NCBI RefSeq assembly: GCF_020085105.1
Contig: NC_058056.1
Span: forward strand, 14,535,929 to 14,599,928
From: Siniperca chuatsi
Taxonomy: Eukaryota > Chordata > Actinopteri > Centrarchiformes > Sinipercidae
Reading direction: 5' to 3'
DNA: 64,000 bases
Shown here: positions 52,601 to 62,492 of the stretch, piece by piece
How positions within the stretch are numbered: position 1 is the first letter of the stretch
How the letters are laid out: each line of letters starts with the position of its first letter
Made by a program: the position numbers and the translations under genes
The notes under the pieces: generated by a model
Told to the model about the DNA's origin: nothing
Databases searched by the model: none
The model's input: only the letters and a program-made list of their open reading frames with translations

Positions 52601-55600
52601 CTATGTTAACATTTAAACGATTCATTAAAGCTTTCGTTTTTTCCATTAAGAATCAGTGCAGCACTCTTTTCTATCCTGTATTTTTTCTTGAAGTGTAAGG
52701 TTTCTTTGCCTGTGCTGCTTTTTCCTCGTAGGACGAGTTGGACTGGGGAAAAGAGAACTTCATTCAGATCAAGAGGATCAGAGAGGTATAGAGCTGAAGC
52801 TGAGAGCTGGGTCACATGAGTTCATCAAGCCACACACTACAGGATGTCTTTGTCATCACCCATCCTAGTCTAGCAGTGAACAACGGGCATTAATCTTACA
52901 GTTTGTAGTCTTGCGTTACCAAGAATGGAACTTGCTTCTGTTGAGTGACTGACAGTCTTGATTTTTCAGAGGCTTTACTGAAGTTGATACAGTCAGACTA
53001 AATATGTTATCTGTTTAATGTTGTCAATTTTCAGTAGCAGTTGTACAGCCAACTTTAAATGTTTCCTCAATTTTCAAAGTTTTAATGGAAAGTTTATAAA
53101 TAATAACTTGTTTACAAGTGCAGAAAGTAGGTATTAATAACAAAGTTTAAACTTGGTCTTTGACTGATTGTAGCTAGTTGATGATTATGCCTTTTGGTGC
53201 ACAGTTGACTGTTTTTTTTGTGTATTGGTAAACATGTCAACTTCCTGTCCTAATGAGCTAATATTTTAAAATTGGCTCAGACCTCCTTAGCAGTAATTCA
53301 CTGTCCAGGTTGCGGAGCTGTATGAGGACCTGAAGAAGCGTGTGTCCCAGTTCAACATGCATGTGCTGGAGAACACTCAACCCTTGGATTACACCAGTGC
53401 ACACAGGCAAAAGTTCATTCTTCAGGTTAGACTCAGTGCTGCACATTGTGGGATGTACATTACATACATCATCTCCCAGGTGAAGTTTACAGTGTACACT
53501 TCAGATCCAGTCATCACTGTTATAAATAAATATTCAGCTGCTGAATATACACACCTAAATGTCAGTTTGTTTTAGGTTGCACCTCTCTCTGTCTTAGGTG
53601 GTCATTGCTGGTGCCTACTACCCCAACTACTTTGTCCAGGGGGAAATAGATGAAGACTTGGCCTCTAGAGAGTTGAGTGGCTTCAACCCCAGAACAACAG
53701 TGATGGTATGACCTGCAGTGTTGGGAGCCAAGAATTGATTACTGTTTGAATTCATGACACATTTCTGGGGTGTAATGACCATCAAAACCCTGACGGGGCT
53801 GCTGATATGGTCTTTTAGACTTGTTATGTAAGAAGTAGGGATTTTTTTTAAATAACAGACCACATGTTGTTTTCAGGTGAGGAACCTCCCTCCATACAGT
53901 TTCCTGTATTACAAGCAGCTGCAGTCTCTGTTCCGCCTGTGTGGACAGGTCAAAACCATTTCCTTTGAGAGCTCCAGGTACTGAAGGCCATTGTAGCAAA
54001 TCAGATATCTTTTTTTAAAGGTCCAGTGTGTAACATTTAGGAGGAGCTATTGGCATATATAATCACCTGAAAATTAGAATAGTTGTGTTTTCATTACCTT
54101 AGAATAAGCCACTGGAGGTCGCCATGTTGCACTGCTGGGCTGTTTGCATTTTTGGCGAGTTTTGCGGCCACCATAGTTTCTCCTACATGCTTGGAAGGGG
54201 AGGGTGATGCTAGCAGTATTCAAATGTTTGCAAACTGAACCGCTAGATGCCACTAAATCCTCCACACGGGACCTTTTAAACTATTCTAAGCATTTTTTTA
54301 AAGAACAAAGAACACTTTGTATACTCATAATTGTCTGACTGTGTGTGTGTTTGGTCAGAGCATATGTGGAGTTCTACAGGACATCCCAAGACTCGGGGGT
54401 GCTGCCTGAGGTGTCCCTTGCCCTCCTCCTGGCACAGCAGAGTGCTCCCATGGAGCTGTCTGTCTACCCCATTGAGCAAATAGAAATTTGTGCTGGGAAC
54501 AGAATCATAACTCACATGAAATATGCACGGTACGAGTATGTTCACCCATTATGGAAACCAACTGTAGTTCTTTCCATATCTGATTGAAATCAGTTGCTGC
54601 ATGAAAAAATATATCTTACATTTGCTCAATGAGCAAAAAAATTAATAATGGCACAAAGGTTCAACTGTGTCTGTCTTTTGGGGGGTGAAAAGTCCCATTC
54701 TTGATCGTCTTTTTGGAAAGTGGAACCCCCTGCACCACAGGCTTCACTGGTCAGTGCCCCTGCACTGAGCCTTAATGTAATCTGACATCCAGGGACTCTG
54801 CATGACTCTCTCCAGCTCTCCAGCTATCACTTGGACTTAGAGGGGGGGGGGTTAGGCAGAGGCAGCACCAGCACCAGCTTCTTCCTGCCTCCCTCGTGGT
54901 GGGAGTTGGGGTGACATTCCACATTATTAGCTATCCAACAATAATATAGCTCACTGACTATTCGCACTGATTACTTTTAACAGTGATATTTCCACCTGCC
55001 TAAAATTTAAAAAATGTCAACATATTTTGATAACCTCAAATAATTTTTATATTGTGATTCTTATTTGGCATAATTTTTTAATGCTCAACCCAAACCAGAG
55101 TAACTGGATTCAAGACCCCATATTGACAAGCATCTACCCTGCCGAAGTACTTGATCTCTTAGATCAGACATAGGCTCTGTCTCAACACTGATACTTGCCG
55201 TCTTGTCCCATAAACAGTGTTTGGAAAATCATTGCATAGATTGCTGTGAACATTTTTAAACTCTGAATAAACTTTAATGTTTGCAGGTTAATTTTTTATT
55301 GAAGATACCTTATGAACACTTGCCAAGCAGCTCTGTTAGAATCTCTGTAGTCTCATTAGAATAATGTGATGTTATGACAGGCAACATCAAAGAAGCAATA
55401 AATACAGTTTCCCACATACCCGTAACATTAAAGTCCAGTTCTCTGTGTGCTTTTACTGTGCAGGGTGAATGTAGACTTCCAGAGCCAGTCTGTCTGCCCG
55501 GTGGGAGTGGTGAGCAGCACCATTAACCCAGACAAGCTACCCCCCAACCGCTTTTTTGTGGTCAACATCACAGAGGTCAGTCCATTACATTTCACTTGGT

Positions 55601-58600
55601 CAAAAGAGATACTCTCGTTGTTGACTAAATGTCTGAATCTTTATTGGATGTATCCTTTCTTAACTCTGATCTCTGCTGCAGGTGGTGGAGGTGGGTCATT
55701 TCTGGGGCTTTCAGGCAGATGAAGCCAGCTTAGAGAAGCAGCGCCTCCTGACTGCAGAGATAAACAAACGTACGCTGCATCCTGTAACTGTGTCGCTCTA
55801 TCCCAACCTGCTGTGTCTGGCTCCTTACTCTGAGATCAATGACCAGACCTTGTACTACCGCGCCAAGATCCTGCACATGCGTGGCAACACAGTGGAGGTG
55901 AATGTTGCTCACACACTGCAATTCTCTGGCTAAGATGTGATATTTCAGTTTTTTCTTTTTAAAGTTACTACAAGGATCTTTCATTTTGTGTTGAGTCTGG
56001 CGGCCCCTGTGGACAAAAGCGGTAGTGTGTCCACTGCCTCGTGCCGTAAAGATCTTGATCTGGCTAGCGCATACATTTGTTTTGGAAGCGAGTCAAAGAA
56101 AGATGCAACTTTATTTTTAATACTATTTTTCCTTTTTAAACAGCTGTTTGCAGGATACATAGTGATGAGGTAATGTATCTATTTGTGACTAAGTATCATT
56201 AATAACTTTGGTACCGTTCACACACCTAGGTTACATGTAAACCTTCAACTAACAGATGCAGTTGCTCGGTAATAGTAATTTTGTTGAGAAAGCTAAAGTT
56301 ATCAACATTCCCCATATTACATACCTGTCTAGGAGGAAGAGGGCCAATTCAGGATCGGTTTTGAATCCTGTCAAATCCTGCAATTCAATTCTGCAAAATC
56401 TGTTGAATGACCTACCAAGGTTGACTCGTGTTTCCGCCCGCGCTCTATCACTGTCCCCTTGAGCTTTTTTTTTTGTTCTTCGGTCAATTTGTTTTTCTCT
56501 TTGCTGATCCTGCCTCTAAAGAAAAATCTCCTTCTGCTTCCTTTTAACTGGCTAACATACTACTCACTGTAAAACTTTGCCACGGAAAATGTAAACATAG
56601 GCCTCTGGTCTGCGTGGTGCGTGCCATAAATCGTTTTGTCTGATTTTGCAGGGAATCGGACCGGTGACAGGCATTAAGAATATCTATATAGAAATATAGA
56701 ATCTTTTCGCTGATGGTCTCGTTTGCTTATGTGGGTCATATAGAGGCATCAGTATTAAATTGAGACTGTTTCATAACTCCTTGTAGTAACTTAAATACAT
56801 TTGCAAAAATGTATTAAAGTTAAATGCTGTTTTCACTTTGTCATAATGGGGTATTGAGTGTAAATTGGTGAGGGGAAAAATTTGATTTAAACAATTTTAG
56901 CATAAAGCTGCAACATAACAAAAGTATCTAAAGTATCACTGGCCAGAACCTGGTAGTGGTTAGATCATGTGTCTGTAGTTTGTACTTATGCAGACAAGTG
57001 AGCATTTTGTATTTAAAACATCTCGAAGACTAAAGTAATAGTATCAAAATGCACTGACATACCAAAGGGGTAGTAGTGTCCAGGTATTCAGACTTGTAAC
57101 TTTGAAAACTGGCCTCAATGTCAATCTCTGACAGTGTAAAATAGAACATAGGGAAATCATTCTTAACAGGAGTATGTGATAGCAGTTGCTGATGTTACTT
57201 CATGTACCAGAGTGCAGGAAATGTTGTTGTCCTGCAGGTGTTCTTCTTGGACTTTGGCAACACAGCAGTTGTTGCCTGCAGCAGCCTCAGAGAGCTCCCT
57301 TCTGACCTCCAGTCTCACCCATTCCAGGTAGCAAAAGTAGCACCATTGGTCAGCGATTTAATGCACACTTATCTGTTCCACTGTTCAAACTGTGAACAAA
57401 CCGTAACACACAAACACTGCTCGTGGTCTCAGGCTCAGGAGTTCCAAGTTACTGAGATGCGTCCTTCAGCCCAGTCCATCATCCTGGGGAACCAGTGGAG
57501 CAGCCGAGCCCGCGACCGTTTCATCACACTGGTGAAGGGCCGTTCACTCATTGTGGCCCTGTATTCCATCCTCCATGGTGTCATGCGTGTGCAGCTGCTC
57601 ATCAACACGGAGACAACAAACACCAGCGTGGTAGACATCTTGGTGCAAGAAGGGCATGCTGTGAAGGCCGAAGAGAGCTTCGATTCCAAGGTGACACAAC
57701 AGCTGAGAGCTCAGGTTGTCCCACATGAAATGTATTAGGCAGTGTGCAATATAGAAATAAATCATAACATGCCCTATTTACCTCGCCTAAATATGTCCTG
57801 TTTAGTATCAGCAACTTGCCCCCTGCAGGCTTGAAAGGTGCTTGATTAAAGTTTGTAGTTCCCGTCTTCAGAGAGATCAGTAGCTTTGGTCAACTTGAAT
57901 TCACATCAGTTACAGTGCATTTCAAAGTTTTCATCACAAATAAACAGCATCACAACATCCATTGAAGCTCCTCTAACTGGACCTGCGGCATATTCCACTT
58001 AATCACTGTCAATCCAAAGGCTTTGTATCTTCAACTCACAGATTTGCCAAAATATGGCAAATGAGGTATTGTGTGTGTTGTAACAACATTGCATTGCTCA
58101 CACAATGACGCATCCAAATGTTCCCTTTTGTACTCGCAGCTTGCAGTACTGATTGTTCCCAGTAGGTGTTGTGGTTGGATGCTGGGAGCAACATTGCTTT
58201 AGTATCCCTTTTTTCTTTTGGGGTTTTGGGGCTCAAGCTGACTGTAAAGTATACAAGAAACCCTGATGTGTTGAGACAAAACTTTATTGATTTTTAAAGA
58301 AAAATATCTCAGCCATGCAAGCCCAGATTCAGAAAGATCCATACCAATGCAGTGTGTCCTTCTGAGTCTAGATGTTTCATTTTTGTGTGCTTGCAGCAAA
58401 ACCATGATGCAGTGATGTCCCTTTACAAGGACATGGAAATGGGTACATATGTCCCCAACGCTGCCAGCAGCTCCTGGAAAGATCGCAAGAAAGAGGAGAA
58501 ACATCTCATTGACAACCTGCTCGCCCACTTTTCAAAAAGCCGTCAGCCCTACTCCAAGACAAAGGCAAGATACACTGCAGCTTACAGAACACTTTGATAT

Positions 58601-61063
58601 TATATTCGTACTAATATCTTAAAAATAATAAGATTGTGTAGCATTTTTCAAAAACAGTGTTACAAAGTGCTTTACAAATCTAAAGAAAAACAGTAACAAG
58701 GATTAAAAACAGCAACATAATTCAATCAATTAAGAGAAAGCCTTCAGATTAAACTGGGTTTTGAGGAGGAATTTAAAATAGGACACAGACATTCAGTGTC
58801 TGAGATGCTGATATTTTGGTATTGGGTGGATGATGGCATCACCTCTGCACTGTCTGTTGCTCTCAGTTTGTCCAGGAGATGGAGCCATTTCAATGGCTCA
58901 GTTCATGTGTTGGTGTTCATTCAGAGTCACACCCATTCTGTCTGATAAAAGCAGAACAATGACAACAGGGTGACTACAGCTGTGAATCACAATAACTGCT
59001 GGATGCATGAATACGTCATGTGAAGTGTATGACCGCAGCTTTCCTTCTAACACCATAGGTTCATCTGCATGGACCAAACAGTCCTAATAAGATAAACTTC
59101 CACAGCTTGAACAACAAGACCTACTACAAGTAAGCATTACGTACACCTAGACCAAATGAAACTTGCAGGTTGCAAATGCTTCCCCCCCCCCCCCAATTGC
59201 TTAGGAGTGTGTCCTCCTGCAGGATAGTGTGTATAGAGAGGAGCAGCATCAACTCCTTGGCCCTGAATGAAAACCCTCACTACAAACATCAGAGGATGCT
59301 GGTGGCTGGGACTGTGTCAGTCAACTCCACAGGTACCAGATACATCATCTCTTAAAGCTCCACTAATCGATATGTTTATATCAACAATGGATCAAATGAT
59401 TATATGTAATGTGAAAGGGGTTGTTTGAAGTGACAAACACACAAACTATCAACCAACTCTGCAGTCCCTTTTATAAGGCTGTAATATGTTAGGGCTGTAT
59501 GTTTTTCAGATTGTTCTTCTTCTTTAAGTTCTCCTAAATGTCAAAATCAGTTATTGCAGACTTAAATGGTATGGTTGTGTTGCAGGGACAAGGATTCTAC
59601 TGAGAGATACTGCCATCATGCCAGACATCCCCGGACTGCCTGCACTCGTTACCATGCTGTTCACCCCCATCATGGAGTTACGGTTAGTCAGAGACACAGA
59701 CTTATCACTGCGCACCTAAAGGCAGCATAATCAAAAACCCATGTTAAGATTTTTCCCTCCATTTTTTTGTAGCACTAATGAAGAGAGGACATGCTACACT
59801 GGTGCCCTCTGTGGCTTGGGTTGGAACAGTCAAACACAGGAGAGCATCCTACCTGAGCACGACATCGAACTCGCCTTCGACGTCAAATTTGATGTTGAAG
59901 ACATCACTGAGGTAACAGCTGTCAGCAGAGAGACAGATGTGTTGTGACTGACAGCAGTGATGAAGTAGGCAAGAATACAGATTGGTTTTCCCAGATCCTT
60001 TGTCACTCATTGGTTGCATCTTGATATTTGACAGGTGATTCGTACCATGTCTCCTTAAGAGTTAAACTACTTTCAACTTTTTTCACCACGTGTTTTGTGA
60101 TAAATGTTGCAGCACCTCCTTGAACGCTAGTAGTCCCTGAAATACATGCAGTTAAAATGTGTTTCTCCAAAGTATGACTAACATGGAGCTATATGTTGTC
60201 CATTACTTAATGGAATTTACTCTTCTTCTTTTTTTTTTGAGGAACAATTTTCTTCATGGAATCTAAATAAGATTTATTGGTATATTATTAAATAAACATC
60301 TCAGTTAGCATCTAATAATTAATATCTAAAATAAAAATGTTGTATAATAGCAGTAATAAACTCAAGATCATGTTATACCTTGTGATATTAGCACTGGTGT
60401 GCTAATGATCTACAGCACTGGGCCCTGTGTCTATTACCGCAGTACTTTAATGCCCGTATTACATGATATAGTATTCTCTTTTGTGTATTACTGATTCGTT
60501 CTGTGTTTTCTTTCTTTTTCAGATAAATGCTTTGCGAGTGGCTATAAACCGCCTGGTGTGTGAAGGGCCCTGTGGCACTCTGCATCTGGGGCCTGACCAG
60601 ATCAGCCACCTGCAGGAGGACTGCCAGGACCGCCTCACAAGGTCACTTACATACATCCACAGAAATCAGTAATAAGTTAAAAGATCAAACAATGTGTATG
60701 CCCATTATTGATCTGTTTTTTTATTTTGTAATGCAGACTGTTCACCAAGTCAACGACAAGGGAAGCTGTCACTCCAGTGTACTACGAGAAACTCGAGAAA
60801 TGGAACCAGGTGTGGTACATGAACATGCTCTTGCGTCAATTATTTGATATTTTATTATTATATTACATTATATTTTTTATTTGCTCATTATCCCTGGCAC
60901 ATGCCCTTTTGTGAGCACATTTTAGCTCAGCGTGTTTTAAAGTGTTTGTGTATTGAATCTGTAGGTGGATCCTGCTCTGAAGATGGATATTGTTGAGCCT
61001 GGAAGTGGAAAGACCACAGGTGTTCTCTTCCAGCTGCATCCTGTCACTCTCCTCAACAGCTAA
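40178..61063 (+). CDS. tdrd9: Tudor domain-containing 9, DExH-box RNA helicase
   Basis: TDRD9 is an ATP-dependent RNA helicase of the germline piRNA pathway, acting with PIWI proteins in perinuclear granules to silence transposons. Thirty-five coding exons give 1339 residues (human 1382). ATG at 40178 opens MKKVFTAEQISDWFTSG, like the human start MLRKLTIEQINDWFT. Helicase motifs: GATGSGKT at 111-118, DEVH at 210-213, SAT at 243-245, and QRRGRAGR at 448-455. A helicase-associated region follows. The Tudor core runs about 899-962 and includes YYRAKILHMRGNTVE and VFFLDFGNT. The C terminus ends FQLHPVTLLNS with TAA at 61061-61063. Intron 1 (40306-45341) contains rd3l on the other strand. One intron has a GC donor at 58565. 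Confidence 0.98.
40306..41963 (+). other. tdrd9 intron 1, part before rd3l
   Basis: The start of the intron carries GCTAAGCTAACGG, GTTAGC and GCTAACTAGC words. The middle is AT-rich without a recognised exon. A hAT-like fragment lies at 41316. This part should also contain the rd3l 3' UTR on the minus strand, but I could not settle its polyadenylation signal. Confidence 0.5.
41316..41616. mobile_element. hAT-like fragment related to the element at 4749
   Basis: Starts CAGTGGTTCCAAACTGGGGG, the canonical left end, and continues with AGGATGATTAACAAG as in the 4749 copy (AAGATGATTAACAGG). Near its right side CAAGAAGTCGACATTGC parallels CAAGGAGAAGACATTGC of that copy. The right terminus is lost. 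Confidence 0.55.
41964..43315 (-). CDS. rd3l: Retinal degeneration 3-like protein
   Basis: Small cytosolic protein of the RD3 family. RD3 itself binds and inhibits photoreceptor guanylate cyclases; the role of RD3L is less clear. Two coding exons, 43315-43002 and 42330-41964, join as AG|G and give 226 residues (human about 198). The ATG at 43315 opens MPLFSWMKWSNE, matching human MPLFGWMKWPKN. Conserved stretches are RELLWHVEERERLARELE, HQLEFLCAQIPP, FREVLATNNIRPWELASVFK, QVLRDFLS and EEIPTISGYVD, then DLPYYYP near the end. The whole gene is inside intron 1 of tdrd9 on the opposite strand; human RD3L also neighbours TDRD9 on 14q32. The frame remains open upstream of the ATG into a likely acceptor near 43333, so a 5' UTR intron is expected. 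Confidence 0.94.
44217..44345 (-). other. rd3l: Possible non-coding first exon of rd3l
   Basis: On the minus strand TTTTTACCT|GTAAGTACAG is a strong donor at 44216, facing the acceptor TTTTGCAG|GACTG about 20 bases before the rd3l ATG. The 5' limit is a guess. No coding content is expected. The remaining intron sequence to 45341 holds no recognised exon. Confidence 0.3.
45193..45268. repeat. Short dispersed repeat (TTTATTTATAAAGCCC type)
   Basis: TTTTTATTTATAAAGCCCAA then ATCACAACTTTGCCTCAAAG then GGCTTT is a common fish repeat segment. It lies near the end of tdrd9 intron 1. Confidence 0.5.
46601..46654. repeat. (TG)n microsatellite
   Basis: About 54 bases of TG with a short CGCG interruption, in the tdrd9 intron 46329-47744. 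The rest of that intron has no recognised exon; a second TG run is at 47249-47270. Confidence 0.95.
49150..49340. repeat. hAT-like or related repeat end in a tdrd9 intron
   Basis: The complement of the right edge reads GTAGGGCTAAACGATACGCC, and the interior has AATAATCGCAATATGATT and ATATCGCAATTGC. This resembles the widespread fish repeat beginning TAGGGCTGNACGAT. No matching left end was found. Confidence 0.4.
50560..51120. repeat. Dispersed repeat filling the tdrd9 intron before exon 15
   Basis: TTCAAAACTAGGTTATAAAGTACTTCACA starts a stretch similar to the segment at 58640 (TTCAAAAACAGTGTTACAAAGTGCTTTACA). It continues with CTGAGGAGCCTCATAAACAA and AACCATAAAGCGTTCTAAAA. This looks like an old non-coding retroposon or transposon body. 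Limits are approximate. Confidence 0.4.
54015..54279. mobile_element. TTAA-flanked inverted-repeat element (265 bp) in a tdrd9 intron
   Basis: Left end TTAAAGGTCCAGTGTGTAAC and complement of right end TTAAAAGGTCCCGTGTGGAG pair imperfectly over the first 30 bases, including CATTTAG near the inner edge. Both ends are in TTAA. This is a well-known type of short teleost element. It lies between the exons ending 53977 and starting 54359. Confidence 0.75.
54530..55463 (+). other. tdrd9 intron, no further feature
   Basis: AT-rich intron of 0.9 kb with a G-run at 54841-54850. No exon, repeat family or RNA gene recognised. Confidence 0.5.
56832..56931. mobile_element. Tc1/mariner-like terminal fragment
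   Basis: CACTTTGTCATAATGGGGTATTGAGTG followed by TGATTTAAACAATTTTAGCA and AAGCTGCAACATAACAAAA resembles the subterminal part of fish Tc1-like elements. The terminal inverted repeat and transposase are absent. It lies in the 1.3 kb tdrd9 intron 55898-57237, where I see nothing else. Confidence 0.45.
58635..58765. repeat. Short dispersed repeat in a tdrd9 intron
   Basis: AGCATTTTTCAAAAACAGTG then TTACAAAGTGCTTTACAAAT and AAACTGGGTTTTGAGGAGGA. This is a common fish repeat segment and resembles the start of the repeat at 50560. Confidence 0.45.
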
Positions 61064-61354
61064 AAAGCCACTGTACCAGCATTTGTGTTGAAATGGAAAT
61101 TATTTTAATTTTGTAGTATGAGCAGTTACCTGGAATTTTAATTTAATTATGTTCAGAGGAGTATATTTTGTGTTTAAGTGTAAATGTAGCTTTCAGCAGC
61201 ACAGCAAAATCCTCAATCCTTTCTTTGTCGTTTGCAGCCATCACTGGCGTAGTTATTTCTTGTTTCAATGAGTGGCTGCTAATAAGAAATGTAAAAGTTC
61301 TCTCTTGAGATTTGTCCTGTATAGCTCTTTGTAACAGCGCCTCAGCAGTGGGCC

Positions 61355-61360
61355 ATTAAA
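61355..61360 (+). terminator. tdrd9: Possible tdrd9 polyadenylation signal ATTAAA
   Basis: No AATAAA is found within 300 bases of the stop codon. ATTAAA, the commonest variant, lies 290 bases beyond it and is followed by a T/G-rich stretch. Confidence 0.4.
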
Positions 61361-61688
61361 AATAGTTGTTTGCAACAGATGAGGCTTGTCAATCAGTCTT
61401 CATTCAGACATAGTCTCATTGTGACCCAAGAGTCAAGTTAAATTCGTCACCAAGCACACGCTCGCGCACACACACACACACACACACTAAACTCCTACTA
61501 TGAGATGAGGTGTGCCTGTGTCAGATTCATTGGCTTATATTTATAGCTCATCATTCCAGGTCTCCCATCCAAAGTGTTGCCACCTCAAACTTAGCTGTGG
61601 TGTCATACACAAGCTCATCTTCACTGACTTGAAGTCGTCTTATGAATGTCAGTAAAGTGGCTGAGGAGATGTTATACATCAAGGTACA
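61361..61688. other. tdrd9-rtn1 convergent intergenic region
   Basis: Short spacer between two converging genes. It holds a (CA)n run at about 61467-61487. No gene seen. Confidence 0.5.
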
Positions 61689-61694
61689 TTTATT
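61689..61694 (-). terminator. rtn1: Possible rtn1 polyadenylation signal AATAAA
   Basis: The minus strand has AATAAA about 800 bases beyond the rtn1 stop codon. An 0.8 kb 3' UTR is plausible for a reticulon gene. Confidence 0.45.
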
Positions 61695-62492
61695 TTTCTT
61701 ATTCTTGTAATTAAATACATAGTGTAAGTGCAAATAGTTAAAGAGTCCAGGGTTCTAAAGAACTACAGAGTATAGTTGAACATAGTACAAAGTTGGACAG
61801 TTATTCAAACAAGCTAAATATCACCAGATACTCCTTGTCTTCATAGTAGTTGTACAACAGTACCTAAAACATGAGCGTGTGTGTTGTTCCTTATGGTTAT
61901 ACAAAAGCAAAAACCCTACAATTACCACATCTAAGACGCATATTGTTAAATTATTTTGTGCTTGGAAACACCAAAAGGAAATCATTTTTGATATTTATAT
62001 ATATTGACATAGACTGAGAGAAGCCCCGTCTGCTAGCTCAGAAACATGAAGCAGTATTTAACATTGGCAGCAGAGCACGTCTGTGGGCATTCAGCTTTTT
62101 TGTGCCAAACCGTACAGTTTGTGGTAAGCACTGCAAAGCAAAAATGTAGCATGATTTAAAAACTGCACAAAAGATATCAAATATTATTTACCCAAGGCTC
62201 GACTTCATGCACTTTTATAATAAGCAACACAAAAAAAGTCAGTTTCCTTTTTTGTTTTCGAGTTGTGTACTTGTCTACCTAGAAACAGGATTATGTACGT
62301 GTGACGGTGTGTGTGTGTTAGTGTTTAGACTGCTATAGACAGGGTGAAGGCTTCTCCAGTGGATGCTTTTAGAGAACACCAAGATGACAAAGCACTACGC
62401 CCCACAGATGATGACCAGGCTCTTCAACAGTGAGCGAGCTGCCTGACTCTGAGCTGGACCGGACTGTCAGCTTCACAATGAGACAGACAGGT

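Larger units (their letters stand above)
40178..61063 (+). other. tdrd9: tdrd9 coding exon map
   Basis: Exons: 40178-40305, 45342-45424, 45549-45625, 46107-46328, 47745-47867, 48205-48285, 48369-48533, 48624-48727, 48817-48936, 49414-49498, 49576-49633, 49749-49853, 49928-50025, 50126-50257, 51170-51332, 51512-51575, 52109-52172, 52271-52315, 52732-52785, 53309-53425, 53598-53705, 53877-53977, 54359-54529, 55464-55575, 55682-55897, 57238-57327, 57433-57690, 58397-58564, 59059-59129, 59223-59332, 59586-59682, 59773-59911, 60523-60641, 60737-60809, 60965-61063. The frame chains over 4020 bases. All introns are GT-AG except the one starting 58565 (GC-AG). For the exon at 59223 an in-frame alternative acceptor exists at 59203-59204. 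Confidence 0.88.

Noticed and set aside
57202..57738. Continuous 178-codon frame over two tdrd9 exons
   Set aside because: The 105-base intron 57328-57432 happens to be open; splicing matches the family sequence without the insert.
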